A DNA stretch of 64,000 nucleotides, from positions 699,501-763,500 of the forward strand of contig JAOTON010001681.1 of assembly GCA_034440635.1 (NCBI GenBank). Reading direction: 5' to 3'. A model generated the notes under the pieces. It made no database searches. It was given only the letters and a program-made list of their open reading frames with translations, and was not told the DNA's origin. Origin of the DNA: Lepas anatifera. Lineage: Eukaryota; Arthropoda; Thecostraca; Lepadidae. The number at the start of each line of letters is the position of its first letter. The first letter of the stretch is position 1. This document shows positions 1-11,333 of the stretch, piece after piece. The translations under genes were made by a program, and so were the position numbers.

Positions 1-230
1 GGAAAATACCGTTAGCTAGACACAGGTTGAATAGATGTGAGAGCTGGGGAGATATGACAGGATAGACAAGTTTCAATATTTTTGCGCTTATATAGTCATA
101 TCCAGCTCCAGTGTTACCCAGCGACAAAATAATTCTTTCGATGGTTTGATTAGGGACTGGCTGAAACCTGAATAAAAACGGGGGCTGATTTTGAAGGTAG
201 CCGAGAGGATCTGAGGTGGACGGGGGAAGT

Positions 231-458
231 TTAGAATCGAGGGTTGAAGCTATTGAGGCAAAAAAAAATATTGAAGCTATTTGCAATTTGCATTGGGTCG
301 GTAATTTGTTTGCCATCATAGACGAACTTTTCTGGAAGATCTTGTTTGACTTTGTTTTTTCCAGTGATATTTAACAGTGTGTTCCACAGTTTTCTTGGGT
401 CATTTTTTTCTTCTTTGAGTTTACGTTGAAAGTATAATTTTTGCGCAGAACGAAGCAC
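231..458 (-). pseudogene. LINE linker between endonuclease and RT
   Basis: A 75-residue open stretch with KLWNTLLNITGKN and DPMQIANSFNIFF. This is the segment that precedes the RT fingers in CR1/Jockey-type ORF2 proteins. Downstream (about 178-1) another frame carries NTGAGYDYISAKILK and LSHLFNLCLANGIF, the start of the RT finger region. The segments are out of frame with each other. Confidence 0.75.
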
Positions 459-789
459 TCTAGTCAGAGTATTATGATAAGATTTGTGTGCAAATTCGTC
501 TGTTGGGGCTTTAGATTTGATGTATTTTTTATAGAGGTGGATTCTCTTGTTTATGGATTCCAGAAGGTTGTGAGAAATCCAAGGTTGAATGGGTACTTTT
601 TGCCTATCCGATTTTTTGGTACTTAGTTTTTTATTTCATCTGTCAGTGTCTTTTGAACTAAGCTTGCTGCAATTTTGGGGTCTGTTATGGTGTTGAAATG
701 GACAAGTTTTGAAGAGACGCTTTGCTTTAGTTGTTCAATTTTGCAAAAGTCAAATGCTAGGCTCTTGTTGGAAGTTTTGTGAGATTTTT

Positions 790-1640
790 TTCATTTTAGA
801 CTTTAATTGAAGCCAAATTGGAAGGTGATCGCTCAGATCTGAGATCAGCACAGCAGATGCTGAAATTAATGAGTGGTCATTTTGGAAAAAATTATCGATT
901 AAAGTCTCTAACCTGGAGCTAATTCTGGTAGGAATTGATATGGTGGGGAAAAACCCATAGCTTGCAAGGGCATGAACAAGATGCGCTGATTTTTCATCTG
1001 TTTCATATTTTAAAATGTCAAAGTTGTAATCCCCACCTATTATGCATGCTTTTTTTACAAGAAATTTGGTCTAATGTATGCTCAAGATAATCTAGAAATA
1101 TAGCAGACGGATAGGAAGGTGATCGATAAACTGACCCAATAATGATACTAAAACTGAAAACATTTTGGATTTCAAGAAAATCTGATTGATGAGAAATGAC
1201 AGATGTTTCTATGTCGACCCTTCTGCTATATGGGAGACTTTTGGTATATATATATTCCAGCACCCTTCCCTTTATGCTCGGATGGGGATGAATACTCGAA
1301 AGTGTAATCTTGCAGGTTGTATGAATTTGATAGTCCTGGGGCAAGCCAAAGTTCCGAGACTAAAATTATTTGAGGTTTAGATCTGAGTGAGGATATGAAG
1401 TGTTCGAGAGAGTCAAATTTTTTAGGAATGGATCGAATATTTACATGGATAATTGATGCCTTGTCTGCATGCACCTCTAAGTTGTTGAAGTCAGAAATTG
1501 TTTTGTAATCACATGACTGTAATATTTCATGAACGTTACAAGATAATTGGGCACCGCTAGTGTCAAATCCTGAGAAATCTGGGCTAAATCTATTCCTAGA
1601 ACTATTTGGGACAGGACTGGTAATTTTGAGCTAGTGTAGA
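790..1640 (-). pseudogene. LINE endonuclease domain, frameshifted
   Basis: The N-terminal part (about 1640-1230) reads HVNIRSIPKKFDSLEHFI, the typical start of apurinic-type retrotransposon endonucleases. The frame changes near 1230-1340, after which GSVYRSPS is found (near 1120). It changes again near 1030, where GDYNFDIL follows, and the domain ends with SDLSDHLPIW near 830. GDYN and SDHLP are the conserved catalytic-site motifs of the family. At least two frameshifts are needed to read through, so no functional protein is expected. Confidence 0.8.
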
Positions 1641-2156
1641 TGACTGCTTAGCAAAAAATAATAAAAAAGCCACAAACAAAACTGTCAGATCCGAGAGAGG
1701 GAGAAAAAATTGTCACAATGACAAAAAAATGGGTACTGGGAACAGCGATTTGTACACACAACAAAAGCAACAAACAATGGGGCTAGTTAGGCTTGGTTTA
1801 CAGATGGATCAGGAAGCACAAAAGCTGCCGACAACTGAGATGCAAGGTTTTCAAATATTGGAAAACAAACTTATGATAAGTTGAAGCAAAGAAGGCACTT
1901 ATGGGAGAGATCTCGTTTGTTTTTGGGTTGTTGTCATGATACTATTGTTATTGTAGTGTTGTTGGTATGTTGTACAGGTGTCATTTATTGTGGTAACTCA
2001 ACATTTGTTTTTGAACAAAAGAAAAAAAGATTCTGTATGTTTAACTAGTCTTACTGTTTAGTATTTTCGATTTAACAGTGGGTAGCCATGTTACTAATAT
2101 TGAGTTAGTGAACTAATAGTTTAACTAGTTTAACTAATAGTTTAGTGTTGCTGAAA
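1641..2156. other. AT-rich spacer, nothing recognised
   Basis: About 500 bp between the LINE endonuclease and the Pro/Ser-rich ORF. It contains runs of A and T and short repeats of GTTTAACTAGT near 2040-2140. No coding potential was seen. It could be LINE 5' UTR or inter-ORF sequence. Confidence 0.4.
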
Positions 2157-3158
2157 TCAGACAGAGTCAGTCGCACCTGTAGTAGTCAGAGGGGAAGAAG
2201 GAGGTTTCACACGCGGAAGACCCACAGCAGAGCGGCGATTCTGGGCTGGTGGGGAGCACGCCGATGCCCCGGTGACAGACTGGCCAGGGACCTGCGGGTG
2301 GAGCGCAGGCTTCAGATTCTGCATGGATTTGGGTGCAGAGTCTGTAACAGGCATGACAGATTGAGGTTCTGTGTGATTCTGGCCATTCGGGGACACAGTA
2401 ACAAGACCAGCATCATTACCAGATAGGACAGTGCTTCTGCCTAAGGCAGCAACATCATCCATGACCATGTCAGAGACTAAGGTCTGAGAGTGAGTTTGTC
2501 CCGTTCGGGGATTCAGGTTGCTGTCAGAGTTCTCCTGAGTGACACAAGCTCCAGAGGCAGTCCCACCAGGTACCAGCTCAGGTGTAGTTCTTTCACGGGC
2601 CAGCACCATGGGATGCACCACATCGTCAGTTTGAGCAGCAAGGTTTCCAGTAGTATGGCTCTCATCCGCACAGGTCCGAGATGAAGATGAAAAAGAAGAT
2701 GAAGACAGGCTGGGAGCAGTCACAGGAGCACCAGATCCAGTCAGGGGTGGAGATCCAGAAGGATCCGCCCTCACACTCCGATCAGCCGCAACCTGGCTCC
2801 GTCCCGAGGGAGAAGAGCCCTGATTCACAGGCTCAGGACATAACCGACTGATTGGCAGGCACAAATCAGGACCACCAGACAGGGCAGATGCACCTGTACC
2901 AGGTCCCACAGGAGCTGGCCCTGCAGGAGGAGAAACAGCCTGTCTCAGGTTTGCACCAGCAGCAGAGTTCCTACCTCCACCCATATATGGAGAAGCATCC
3001 ACATCAGCCCCACCACTCAAAGGCGCAGAACCAGGTCCACCTGCATGTGGACCGGCACCAGGACCCCCCCTCCCAAGGACCAAGAGTACAATGGGTGCGC
3101 ACCCTAAAATCCTATGGCCGGCCGGCATGACTACGCTGGACAATGTTATAAAAAGCAT
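2157..3158 (-). CDS. Unrecognised Pro/Ser/Gly/Ala-rich ORF (333 codons)
   Basis: A long minus-strand ORF with a hydrophobic start (IVLLVLG near residue 26) followed by low-complexity Gly/Pro/Ser sequence, including a Ser run (about residues 150-160, encoded near 2680-2710). No zinc knuckle, RRM or enzymatic motif is visible. It lies about 500 bp upstream of a LINE endonuclease on the same strand, so it could be a disordered ORF1 of that element. It could equally be an exon of an unrelated gene, or a chance ORF in GC-rich DNA. Real coding is uncertain. Confidence 0.25.
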   Translation of the reverse strand: MLFITLSSVVMPAGHRILGCAPIVLLVLGRGGPGAGPHAGGPGSAPLSGGADVDASPYMGGGRNSAAGANLRQAVSPPAGPAPVGPGTGASALSGGPDLCLPISRLCPEPVNQGSSPSGRSQVAADRSVRADPSGSPPLTGSGAPVTAPSLSSSSFSSSSRTCADESHTTGNLAAQTDDVVHPMVLARERTTPELVPGGTASGACVTQENSDSNLNPRTGQTHSQTLVSDMVMDDVAALGRSTVLSGNDAGLVTVSPNGQNHTEPQSVMPVTDSAPKSMQNLKPALHPQVPGQSVTGASACSPPAQNRRSAVGLPRVKPPSSPLTTTGATDSV

Positions 3159-3180
3159 GGGTAACAGTATAAGACAGCGA

Positions 3181-3236
3181 GTAATAATTGTTGGGGTTTA
3201 ACGACGCACCGACTGCCAGGGTCTAAGACAGCGAGA
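3181..3236. repeat. Dispersed repeat core, copy 1 (GTTTAACGACGCACC)
   Basis: The segment TTTAACGACGCACCGACTG followed by CCAGGGTC recurs at 17,553-17,625 and 48,821-48,882 with small differences, each time preceded by an AT-rich TAATAATT stretch. The core is reminiscent of the conserved central domain of some invertebrate SINEs (from memory). No A/B-box tRNA head was found next to it. Confidence 0.5.
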
Positions 3237-3309
3237 AAATACAGCACAACACAACCGTCGGGCCGGAGCCCGGCCGCAGGGAGGGTCGCCGCCAGCGATA
3301 CCATTCACA

Positions 3310-3412
3310 TTTTTTTGGAATCCCAAGACTCACACGGAGATTTCCCAAGATTTGCGCCCCGGATCCCAAGACCAAAACTCTGAATCCCAAGCGAAATCCC
3401 AAAAACTTTACT
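3310..3412. repeat. Cluster of AATCCCAAG motifs
   Basis: Several copies of the short motif (A)ATCCCAAGA lie at irregular spacing here: GAATCCCAAGACTC, GATCCCAAGACC, GAATCCCAAGCG and AAATCCCAAAAA. A second cluster occurs at 9,222-9,365. This is a degenerate interspersed short repeat with no coding reading. Confidence 0.55.
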
Positions 3413-4389
3413 GAAGCATTGGGGTATCTAGCCGGTAAGTTTTTTTTGGGAGTGGGGGTTGGGGAGGCAAGCCAAAGTCGATGAACAAAGTCATGCGGTG
3501 ACTGTTCGCCACAATTTAACTAGACATTGGATTTTGGGGGTAAGCCCAAAAGACGACGAGCAAACAAAGGTGAGCCGAAACATATCGCCACATGTATTTT
3601 TTTTGTATCCAAGGCCCAATGTTAATACTGAAGCCAACTGGTCGTGTTCGAGGTTCAGAGTTGTAGCACCAAAACCTGAAAACGAGTCTGGGTAAAAAGG
3701 AGGTCGACAGCTTCCGGGGAGGAGGCAAAACACCGAGCCTTTCCATTTTGGGGGGAACAGGGGCGGACGCAGACCCAAGTTTTGAGGGGGCCAGACCCAT
3801 GTCTGCCTTTCCTCCTGGGGGAGGTGGGACGTTCGATTTGGGTGCTCGGCAGAACTAGTGTAATAAGCTATCTCTCCAAGTACATGGGCGTGGTCAATGT
3901 TGCAACCATATTTATACTCAGAAAATCATAAGTTTGGTCCACTCGACTACCGAACAAAAATTCTAAAACAGATCGCACCACAAGAATCCTGGCTGGTGCT
4001 ATACCCTGTTACAAACTTCTTTAATCGCTTACAAATCATTATTTTATAGTTTAATAATATACCGGTGCCTAGTCCAATCATAACAATCATGTTTCCTTCT
4101 CCAGGCCCATGTCTCCTATCCTATGGACTCCCAAGTTCGACTCTCATGCTGAGATGGCAGGATTCTGGCTAGTTCCCCAACTTTTTGCAAACTTATTGTG
4201 TGGCTTCAAATTCATTATTTCATCATCAAATAAAAACCCGGTCTGCGACCTGTTCTAACGACCCACCGGCGCAGGAGAGCCGAATGACAATGTGCTAAAA
4301 GCAAACATATATTTCGTTCTCAATGTATCTCTTCATAAGCCTGTAATAAGTTTTATCATTATTTTCTTTGAAATAACTAATAAAGATCA
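3413..4389. other. Non-coding stretch with scraps of dispersed repeat
   Basis: A GGGGCGGACGCAGACC tract near 3,755 followed by G-rich sequence resembles the ends of the GGCGGATCCAGG-type MITEs found elsewhere in the window, but no partner end was found. The rest is AT-rich and shows no supported gene. Confidence 0.35.
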
Positions 4390-4463
4390 CGCTGTCACCC
4401 CTGGATTCGAACCGGCCATCCCTGATCAAGATACAGGGCTTCTAACCACTAGACCACCTTGCC
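4390..4463 (-). repeat. tRNA-like sequence (tRNA pseudogene or SINE head)
   Basis: On the minus strand the segment starts GGCAAGGTGGTCTAGTGG, an A-box-like sequence, and later has GGTTCGAATCC, a textbook B box (T loop), about 45 bp downstream. The anticodon arm is poorly formed and no clean acceptor stem was found. It is therefore more likely a tRNA-derived SINE head or a pseudogene than a working tRNA. Confidence 0.6.
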
Positions 4464-7330
4464 ATACTATATCGACTCCCACTAGTCCTACAGCTGTGAC
4501 CCGTCAGGAGGCCGGTAATACTCAACCAAGAAAGTCGTGGCCCTTGCCCCAGGTGCCGTGTTCGTACAGAAAGGGCATGGTATAAAGTTGCTTCTAGAAG
4601 ACGAACCAAACATTATTGTCACCTGGAATTACATATATCGCCGACTCAGGATCCTAGGCTAGCTTCATGTCAAATTTCATCCACTTCCATTCATTTTAAG
4701 GACTTGAAACCATGGTGAGAAACAAAGATGGTCCGAGAAATTTAGCACCTTGTCATACATTTTCGGACTAATTACTCGAAAGCCATCAGAGGTAGTTGGG
4801 TAGTGTAAATGAGTGAAATGACCACAATTAATTTTCCTATTCAGCCATATCAATTCTGAGCTTGTGAGTGACATGTGCTGGGAACCGAGAAGCTACAAAT
4901 AGAAGGTTTTCTACTAAGATTATATTTAGACATATAAAACAGTGAATTGCAATATCACAATATCCATCTCCAAATACTATTAGGCGTAAGCACTGTTCTT
5001 TCATTATCTGAAATGAAAAGTCAAATCGGCGCATTAGATCGCGAGGTATTAAGATTTCAATGAAATGAGCAAAAACTCAATCCTCCCGCAGAATGGCAAA
5101 TACTAGGTCAGAAATTTAGGTTTTCCATTGAAAATTATGCCTAAGCCCAATTAAATTGACCTAGCTGCCTCCAGGTGGCTCCCTCAAAACTAACTGAAGC
5201 GTGCCTTCTGACATTTCGAGCTTGTAAGTCGACCGTCAAATTTCAATAGCTTTTTTGCTTCTATCAGATATACTGTGTTTTGGCCTGATATATATTGTCG
5301 GACCAGTTATAAATTTTTTTCTTAGGTGGCCCTTTGCTGCTTATTCAGAAGAGAGCAAATTTCTAGTTCCTCGCTTAAGAAACAAAAATAATAAAAACAC
5401 AAAATTGAAAATATTTGCTCCAAAATTTTTCAAAAACTATTTTTAATTTAGATTCGGGGGCCCTAGTTTGGGCGTCTGGCGTAAAAGGACTATCACCCTA
5501 AACAATTACAGAGCCCTGGAATCAATTGTCAGATTGGCCAAGCGGCCAGAATAGAGCCTCTTGAGAGATCTCAATCCCTTTCGCTCCATGGATTTTGTCA
5601 TGCGGCTCTGACACAGATGCCTTGACCAGTTCTAAGAATGATGTTTTCTTTTTCAGATCCACAACTCCTATCCCTCAGACTCCGTGTTTTTTATTTAATG
5701 CTGCAGCTTTACTGATTTGCACTAGGCTGTTGGGCGTAAAATTCGTATTGGAAAATAAGAGTGGATGGGTGGATAGTTGAGAAGTTTGATAAAGTGAAAT
5801 TTGATCAAAACCCTTATTTAAAGTTTAGGAAGAACTTTTTCATTAAAATTTCCATTCAGCCTTGTGTACTTTTGGCCGGTTCTTACACACCATAATTATT
5901 GAATTGTGCTTAAAAAAAGATCCACCGGAAAAGCGAGCGGAGATTTGATTAAATTAACAGAAGTCAGTAGAAAATTCAGCTTGCCCCGGTGCCACTTTCC
6001 ACCCAGCACCCTGGGACGGGCGGATCTGCCGGTCGGTTTGGGAGGGGCAAACCAAGTCGAGCAAAAAAAAAAAAAAAAAAAACGTCGCGTACTGCGCTAA
6101 ATATGACTTCCGGTACGGGTGTTTGGGCAGAGCAAAAAACGTCACGGGCTGAAATATGGCTCAGATCTTTTCTATCAAGCCCGTATTTTCGACTTAACTG
6201 GTTCGTTGAGTTGAGTTAAGCCCAAATGTTGCCTATAAACTTAAATGGTCGGGGAAAGGGGTCGAGTTTGGGGGCAAAACATTTTGGTTGTGGGGATGTT
6301 TCCCCTGGGATTTGGAATGCTGTCATGCTGAGATAGCTGGAGGCCCTAAGTTCAGGCGTAAAGTTGTGGGGGTGGCGATACCAGGGCAAAAACTTCAGGT
6401 TACGATGACAAGGATTGGCGATGACAAAGAAGTGGAAGTGGCATAGGAGATCAGTGATGAAAAGTTGTGTGAGAATTGATATTCTCGAGCTAATCCCATG
6501 AAAGGGGGACATTTTTTATCTTCTTCAATTCCTGGAAACGGAAATTTTGTCAAATATATGCTCTAAAATACTGAAACATTTTTAAAACACTTTCTGTGGA
6601 CTAAAATTTTTATATGCGTCTCATGTTGTATCTGTAGAGTGAATAAATCAGAATTCAAGGGGGTGGTACAAAATTGAAAAACATTGGTACAACATTGACC
6701 ATTTCTTTGGCAGCAAAATAAAAATTGCCACTGGGACCAACATTTCTGAATTTTCCGGCAAGTGATAGCTGAAGGATTAAACTTCTTGCCCGCAAAGATC
6801 CAAGCTCATCCATTTGCCAACAACACAGTTATTAAGGGAAAATGCAGAGTGGCACAAAGTTGCTCAGTGTTATGGTATCATCCAATTGAAGCCCTTGAAG
6901 CCTATTGAATATGGCAGTAGTTGCCAGATCGTGATGTCATCCACAGGCAGAAGTTTATTTTTCACTGTGGATGAAAATGTTAAAAATCAAAATATTGAGC
7001 TCATTGTTGATTGTACAACTTCCAGAGAAATCATATATGTTTTCATGGTTTTCGGCTACAAACACCCCTAATTACTTACCCTAAATTCCTGGATTTGACC
7101 AAGTTGCCACATTCCCTTTAAAGGTGCATTATGCACCCCAAAAGTGATGGAGCACTATTGACAATTGATTTTGCATTCTGTTAAGGTAAAATTCCTACAT
7201 ATTTATGTTTTTGCTGTCACACTTTAATGCCTCAAATCCGGACCTGCCGGCTTTGTCACATTATGGTAGAGCACAATTACAACATTCCTACTTGTTCATG
7301 TGAAACGATAGGTGTAATATACACTGGGAG
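4464..7330. other. AT-rich non-coding stretch
   Basis: No gene is supported. A run of 20 A at 6,063-6,082 follows a GC-rich GGGACGGGCGGATCTGCC stretch and might be a retroposed tail, but no source element was recognised. Open frames in this stretch are short and have no recognisable domains. Confidence 0.35.
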
Positions 7331-8580
7331 TCAGGGCATTTTTAAGGAAAAGTCAGTGGGGGGCATTTCTTGTGCTGGCCATTGAAGTGTATCCAGGGGA
7401 TCAAAACCCCATTTTGAGAGGGTTTAATAAAACTTAGACGCGTTAGTGTTAAAAAATGCTTATCAATCTTTGTGTTATTTAATGGCTATAGATTATAGAT
7501 GCTGCCCAGGCTGCCAGGTTTTTTTTGCGGAAGAGGTCAAACCGACTTAGAAAAAGGGCCAAAGAGGAGTAAAGTTTTATTTCCTCTAAAATAGCCAAAA
7601 ATACCACAAAAGCCAGATTTGAGCCTATAACGATCCCTAGCGATAGTCATAAACCCAAAACCGACTTGTATCACTGTTTAAACTAATCGTTGACAGTTTG
7701 ATATTGACTTGACGCAATATTTTTAGCACACTACCTATCTAATAGGAAGCCAGGAGTGCCCTTCCATCCCCGCTTGGCTTTGGAATGATTTTATCCACAT
7801 AACCAGAAAATTTTGTAGCATCATTAATCACCCCCCTGCCCCACTTTTTGACCAAAAATTTCCTGATCTGAGTCAAAATGGGAGCAAACCGGAAATTTGT
7901 AGAACCAGCCGCAGCGGAAAGCAACGAGCCCAAATTCGAAGTTTTTGGTAATAACGTGGAAAGTTTGCTCTCAGCATCAGGTTGAAGTGTGACTGGCCCC
8001 TCGCTTTTTTGCCGATGGCGACGCTTATGTATGTTACCACCACAATAATGAATAAAACGGCTAAGCACTTCATACCGCCAAACCAGCAACCAGTCTTACG
8101 CACTTTGACTACACCGTGTCCCGTCTAATCCACGAACGAGCTCTAAGCGCTGACAACTGACTGTGTGTGAAATGAGAGCATTATGCAAGGTCACGGTACT
8201 GACTGGGATGTGGGCTTCCGTTTGGATAGAACAGGATGTTTGATTGGTTTTAAGCCAGCGTTCATCTCCTGCGTTGGGATTAGTTGATGCTGAGGCTGCT
8301 TTACCGGGATTTCCCGTAACTACGCACGTTGTTTCGTCTTCGCACGATGGAGTAGACAGGCATGGGTGAAATTTTTTAGCACAATTGTAGTGGATTACCA
8401 ATATGGGACCATAGATAGAACAAAGTTATAATTATCGGGTGGAGTTCAGTCTTATTTTGGTTAGGTGAGTCTGCATTTGGTCGATTTTAGGTCATCTTTC
8501 ACTGGGGGGCCAATTTCCGGGCACTGGGCGGCATTTCAGCCGACTGGGGGGGGGCAAATGGCCCCCAGTTAACATGTTAA
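7331..8580. repeat. Dispersed ~1.2-kb repeat, copy 1
   Basis: The stretch starts with AGGGCATTTTTAAGGAAAAG and ends with GGCCCCCAGTTAACATG. It matches 47,563-49,910 along both ends and much of the interior. The middle (about 7,825-8,010) also matches 16,215-16,420. No transposase or RT is visible; short minus-strand ORFs here are broken and differ between copies. It behaves like a non-autonomous mobile element of unknown class. Confidence 0.7.
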
Positions 8581-9920
8581 AAAAATGGCCTGCTAGGAGT
8601 TGAAAGACGGCCTTTTACGGTTTACCTAGGAGCTTGGGCGTTTTACGCCACCATCAGGATAAAATACCTTTTTACATGGTCCAAAGAAAAATACATCTTG
8701 CACACTTTGCAGTGCCAGAGTCACAAATTTCTTTACAAGTGTAGACAAACAATGAAAGAACTTTATGAAGAAAAAATAAAGTAATTCCGTCCACGCAGGA
8801 TCAGGGCAGACAAATTCTCCCTTAACGTACGCGTCTTACCCCACTCTACCTTAATCATGCTAATTCAAGTATCTTTGATAACTTTGACACGGGAACCCTA
8901 CTGTTGTCATCAAACGCTCTCGAGATAAATTACACACCGCAATAAATGCCAACCAACCAAAAAAAAAAAACAGTGTGACCGCCGTTGTGTGTTGTTTTCG
9001 AGAACTTGATTGTTTTGTTCAGAGGCACAATCTGCACCGTGTTTCAGTTCAGTTTGCCGCTTCCATAAATGATGTGAATGATTGAACATCTGCCTAAATA
9101 CGACCAATGGCAGCGCTTCGTCAGATAAGAAATCAACTTCGTCACTATAAAAATAATTATTTTAGGTATTTCACAACGGGAGAGAATACTGCCTAGTTTA
9201 CTCCTTGTTGCCAACAAGCTGCAATCCCAAGAAAACAGGCTCTATCCCAATGAATGCGCGGAAATCCCAAGAAAATGGGCCTATTTCCCAATGTCCCACG
9301 AAACTGCTCGAATCCCAAGACCTTGGGACAAATCCCAAGGAATGGCATCACTGGTCCCAAGGCAATAGAGTAAAGGTAAAACGGAGCGGGCCGCTCAGCC
9401 ATGGCCAATGACAGCAATTTTTACAGCTGGCACAGGATAGCTGACTGCTGGAAAAGCATAGGGTGGCTGCAGAGCCAGAAAGTTTCCATCAATACATATA
9501 TCTACTGAGGAAGTTACAGGTGAATAAAATATTTTATTATATTTATTTATCCTATTTTGTAGACACAAAAAGAGTTTCAGTAAATTTTATTGTCAACTGA
9601 TTGCCGCCAGGTCCCGAGCTGGCGGTGTGTATTGTCTATGGAGCTGGCGGTGTGTTGAAGAGATAGGGACTTTTTGGCGTACAACTTGGCGTGAAAGAAA
9701 CAATTTACAAACAACGTTCATGTACCGTTATTCTCACATCTACCAGTGTCTTATTTTGAAATAAATTTGAGACGTTGGGATGGATTGATTTTCTGTTTGT
9801 GTGTGTGAATTTGTGTATGGACGGAAAGCTGTTGACTTTAAATTACCTACCTATAGTGCCAACTTCTTTGGTGTGATACTAAGCGCTGTGATCACCGCGG
9901 TGCCCAAGAATCATATCAGG
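8581..9920. other. Non-coding; includes second AATCCCAAG cluster
   Basis: At 9,222-9,365 there are about six copies of AATCCCAAG/ATCCCAA, the same motif as at 3,310-3,412. No supported gene was found in the remainder. Confidence 0.4.
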
Positions 9921-9921
9921 C

Positions 9922-10010
9922 ACAGATGTGTGCTCAATGCCTGGATGTACGAAGACCAAGGAAAAGGATCGTGATCTGCCGTTCTTCAGGGTCCCAAAGG
10001 AGCCAAATAG
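9922..10010 (+). CDS. THAP-like zinc-finger exon fragment
   Basis: In one frame the plus strand reads CSMPGCTKTKEKDRDLPFF then RVPKEPN. This matches the N-terminal C-x(2-4)-C and FFR-P pattern of THAP (C2CH) DNA-binding domains. It stops at a canonical splice donor, with AATAG followed by GTAAGAA at 10,011. A CACAG acceptor-like site precedes it at 9,921. The rest of the domain (second Cys-His pair, AVPTIF-type end) was not found downstream, so this is a single exon or a relic. THAP domains occur in P-element transposases and in host factors; either is possible. Confidence 0.5.
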
Positions 10011-10020
10011 GTAAGAAATA

Positions 10021-10937
10021 TGGCACAAAATGATTTTACACTTTTCAAAATTGCCTATGGGGCTGTGGAAGTTGGGCGGCTCTCCTCCTTGCCAGTCTGC
10101 AAAGTATGATAATTCTGACCAGTTTTTGGTGTAAAGTGTACCTCAAGACTGTTCCACGTTAAACAAATTTTGGAGAAAATGAAATGTTGACCAGTATTTA
10201 CCAATACTGAGTGTATAAATGAGAGTGGCAGTTGCCAATACTGAACTCACATAGAATTTGCACCGTATAGAAACTGGACGAAAGAATATAAAATACCATA
10301 TTGTTATTCTAAGTTAAACAATAATTCATCACATTCATATTTCATGCCCTAGGGCAGCTGGGGATATAGTACCAGTTGTGTGGTTGGAGTACCAGCCAAA
10401 TTGTTTGGAAATAAGTAGAGGTCAGTGTGATTTTATGCCCATTTTGGTTCCAATTTTAGGTGAGTGGTGGTACGATCATTCTCAATAGCTGGTGCAACTT
10501 CTTTGGCATGCTGCCATACTTTGCCAACTGACCGTCCTACTGGATGGTTTCCTCTTATCAGTACTGACTGACTGCCGCTTGATTCAGCATGTAGAATTTG
10601 ACAGATTTACACAAGATCTCATTGGTGTAGCCTTTGGGCAGAATTACTGGTTTGGGGCAACTCTTGTCATTCTTTGTGGCAGGTACAACAATATTGGAGC
10701 TGACTGTGACAGCTTGGACAGTGCTGACCCTTGTTAAAAGTCATAAATGTGTCAATAAGTTAGTAAAACAGGTAAAATTGATGAAAAAGAAAATGTCTGC
10801 TTCAGTGTACAGAGGACTCTGGCCCAGCTGCTGAACTTCGTCCCCAATTGGGGTAGGATTTGAGCTACCCCAAGCATATTTTCCAGTTTCCTGCCACATT
10901 CTGCAGATCAGCCCTTGACTAAATGACATTCCCGTCA
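10021..10937. other. Non-coding stretch downstream of the THAP-like exon
   Basis: It could be intron of the THAP-like gene. I looked for a continuing exon with a conserved Cys-His pair and saw none. A TTTTAG acceptor-like site lies near 10,458, but the following frame shows no recognisable domain. Confidence 0.3.
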
Positions 10938-11045
10938 TAGGCGGATCCAGGATCACCGATGGGTAGGGGCACCGTGCCCGGGGTGGTAAGAATTTGATGC
11001 CTGGCTTCATAAGAATTCAAGTCCTGTCAGCTGGTGGGGCACTAA
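10938..11045. repeat. MITE-like fragment with CATAGGCGGATCCAGG end
   Basis: One end, CATAGGCGGATCCAGG, followed by G-rich sequence matches the ends at 13,208, 12,680, 16,423 and 59,781. The opposite end was not located. Confidence 0.45.
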
Positions 11046-11227
11046 TAGCCGTTTCATTAATATATTTGGACAGGCTTCAAAAGCCTTATTCATCAAAATG
11101 ATTTGATTATTTATAATACCCCTCAGTACCGATTGTTAGTTATTTGGGTTTTCGGGCGCACGAACCAATATTAATTATCGCCCATTTGGTACCCATTGTA
11201 ATCGTGTTGTATTGTGTTCTTTTCCAG

Positions 11228-11333
11228 CGCGACTGAGGTAACCTGGACATGCGAAACCTCTTCGGTCGCGAGCAGCAGCGCGCGGCGGAGGCAGCCTGGA
11301 CTTGCGAAACCCTTCGGCGGCGAGCAGCAGTGC
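11228..11333. repeat. 53-bp tandem duplication
   Basis: Two adjacent units, starting at 11,228 and 11,281, share CCTGGACATGCGAAACC/CCTGGACTTGCGAAACC and end in GAGCAGCAG. They are GC-rich within an AT-rich neighbourhood. No supported gene overlaps. Confidence 0.65.

Larger units (their letters stand above)
1..1640 (-). mobile_element. 5' part of a decayed non-LTR retrotransposon (CR1/L2/Jockey-like)
   Basis: Read on the minus strand, this stretch carries the usual order of a non-LTR element: an AP-type endonuclease (about 1640-790), a linker (458-231) and the first part of the reverse transcriptase (about 178-1), which runs off the window edge. The pieces are in different frames, so the copy is dead. 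The endonuclease would nick the target and the RT would copy the RNA at the nick. The clade is a guess from the SDHLP-type endonuclease end; the RT catalytic core lies outside the window. Confidence 0.8.

Noticed and set aside
6063..6082. Run of 20 A as the tail of a processed pseudogene
   Set aside because: No coding similarity precedes it and no target duplication was found.
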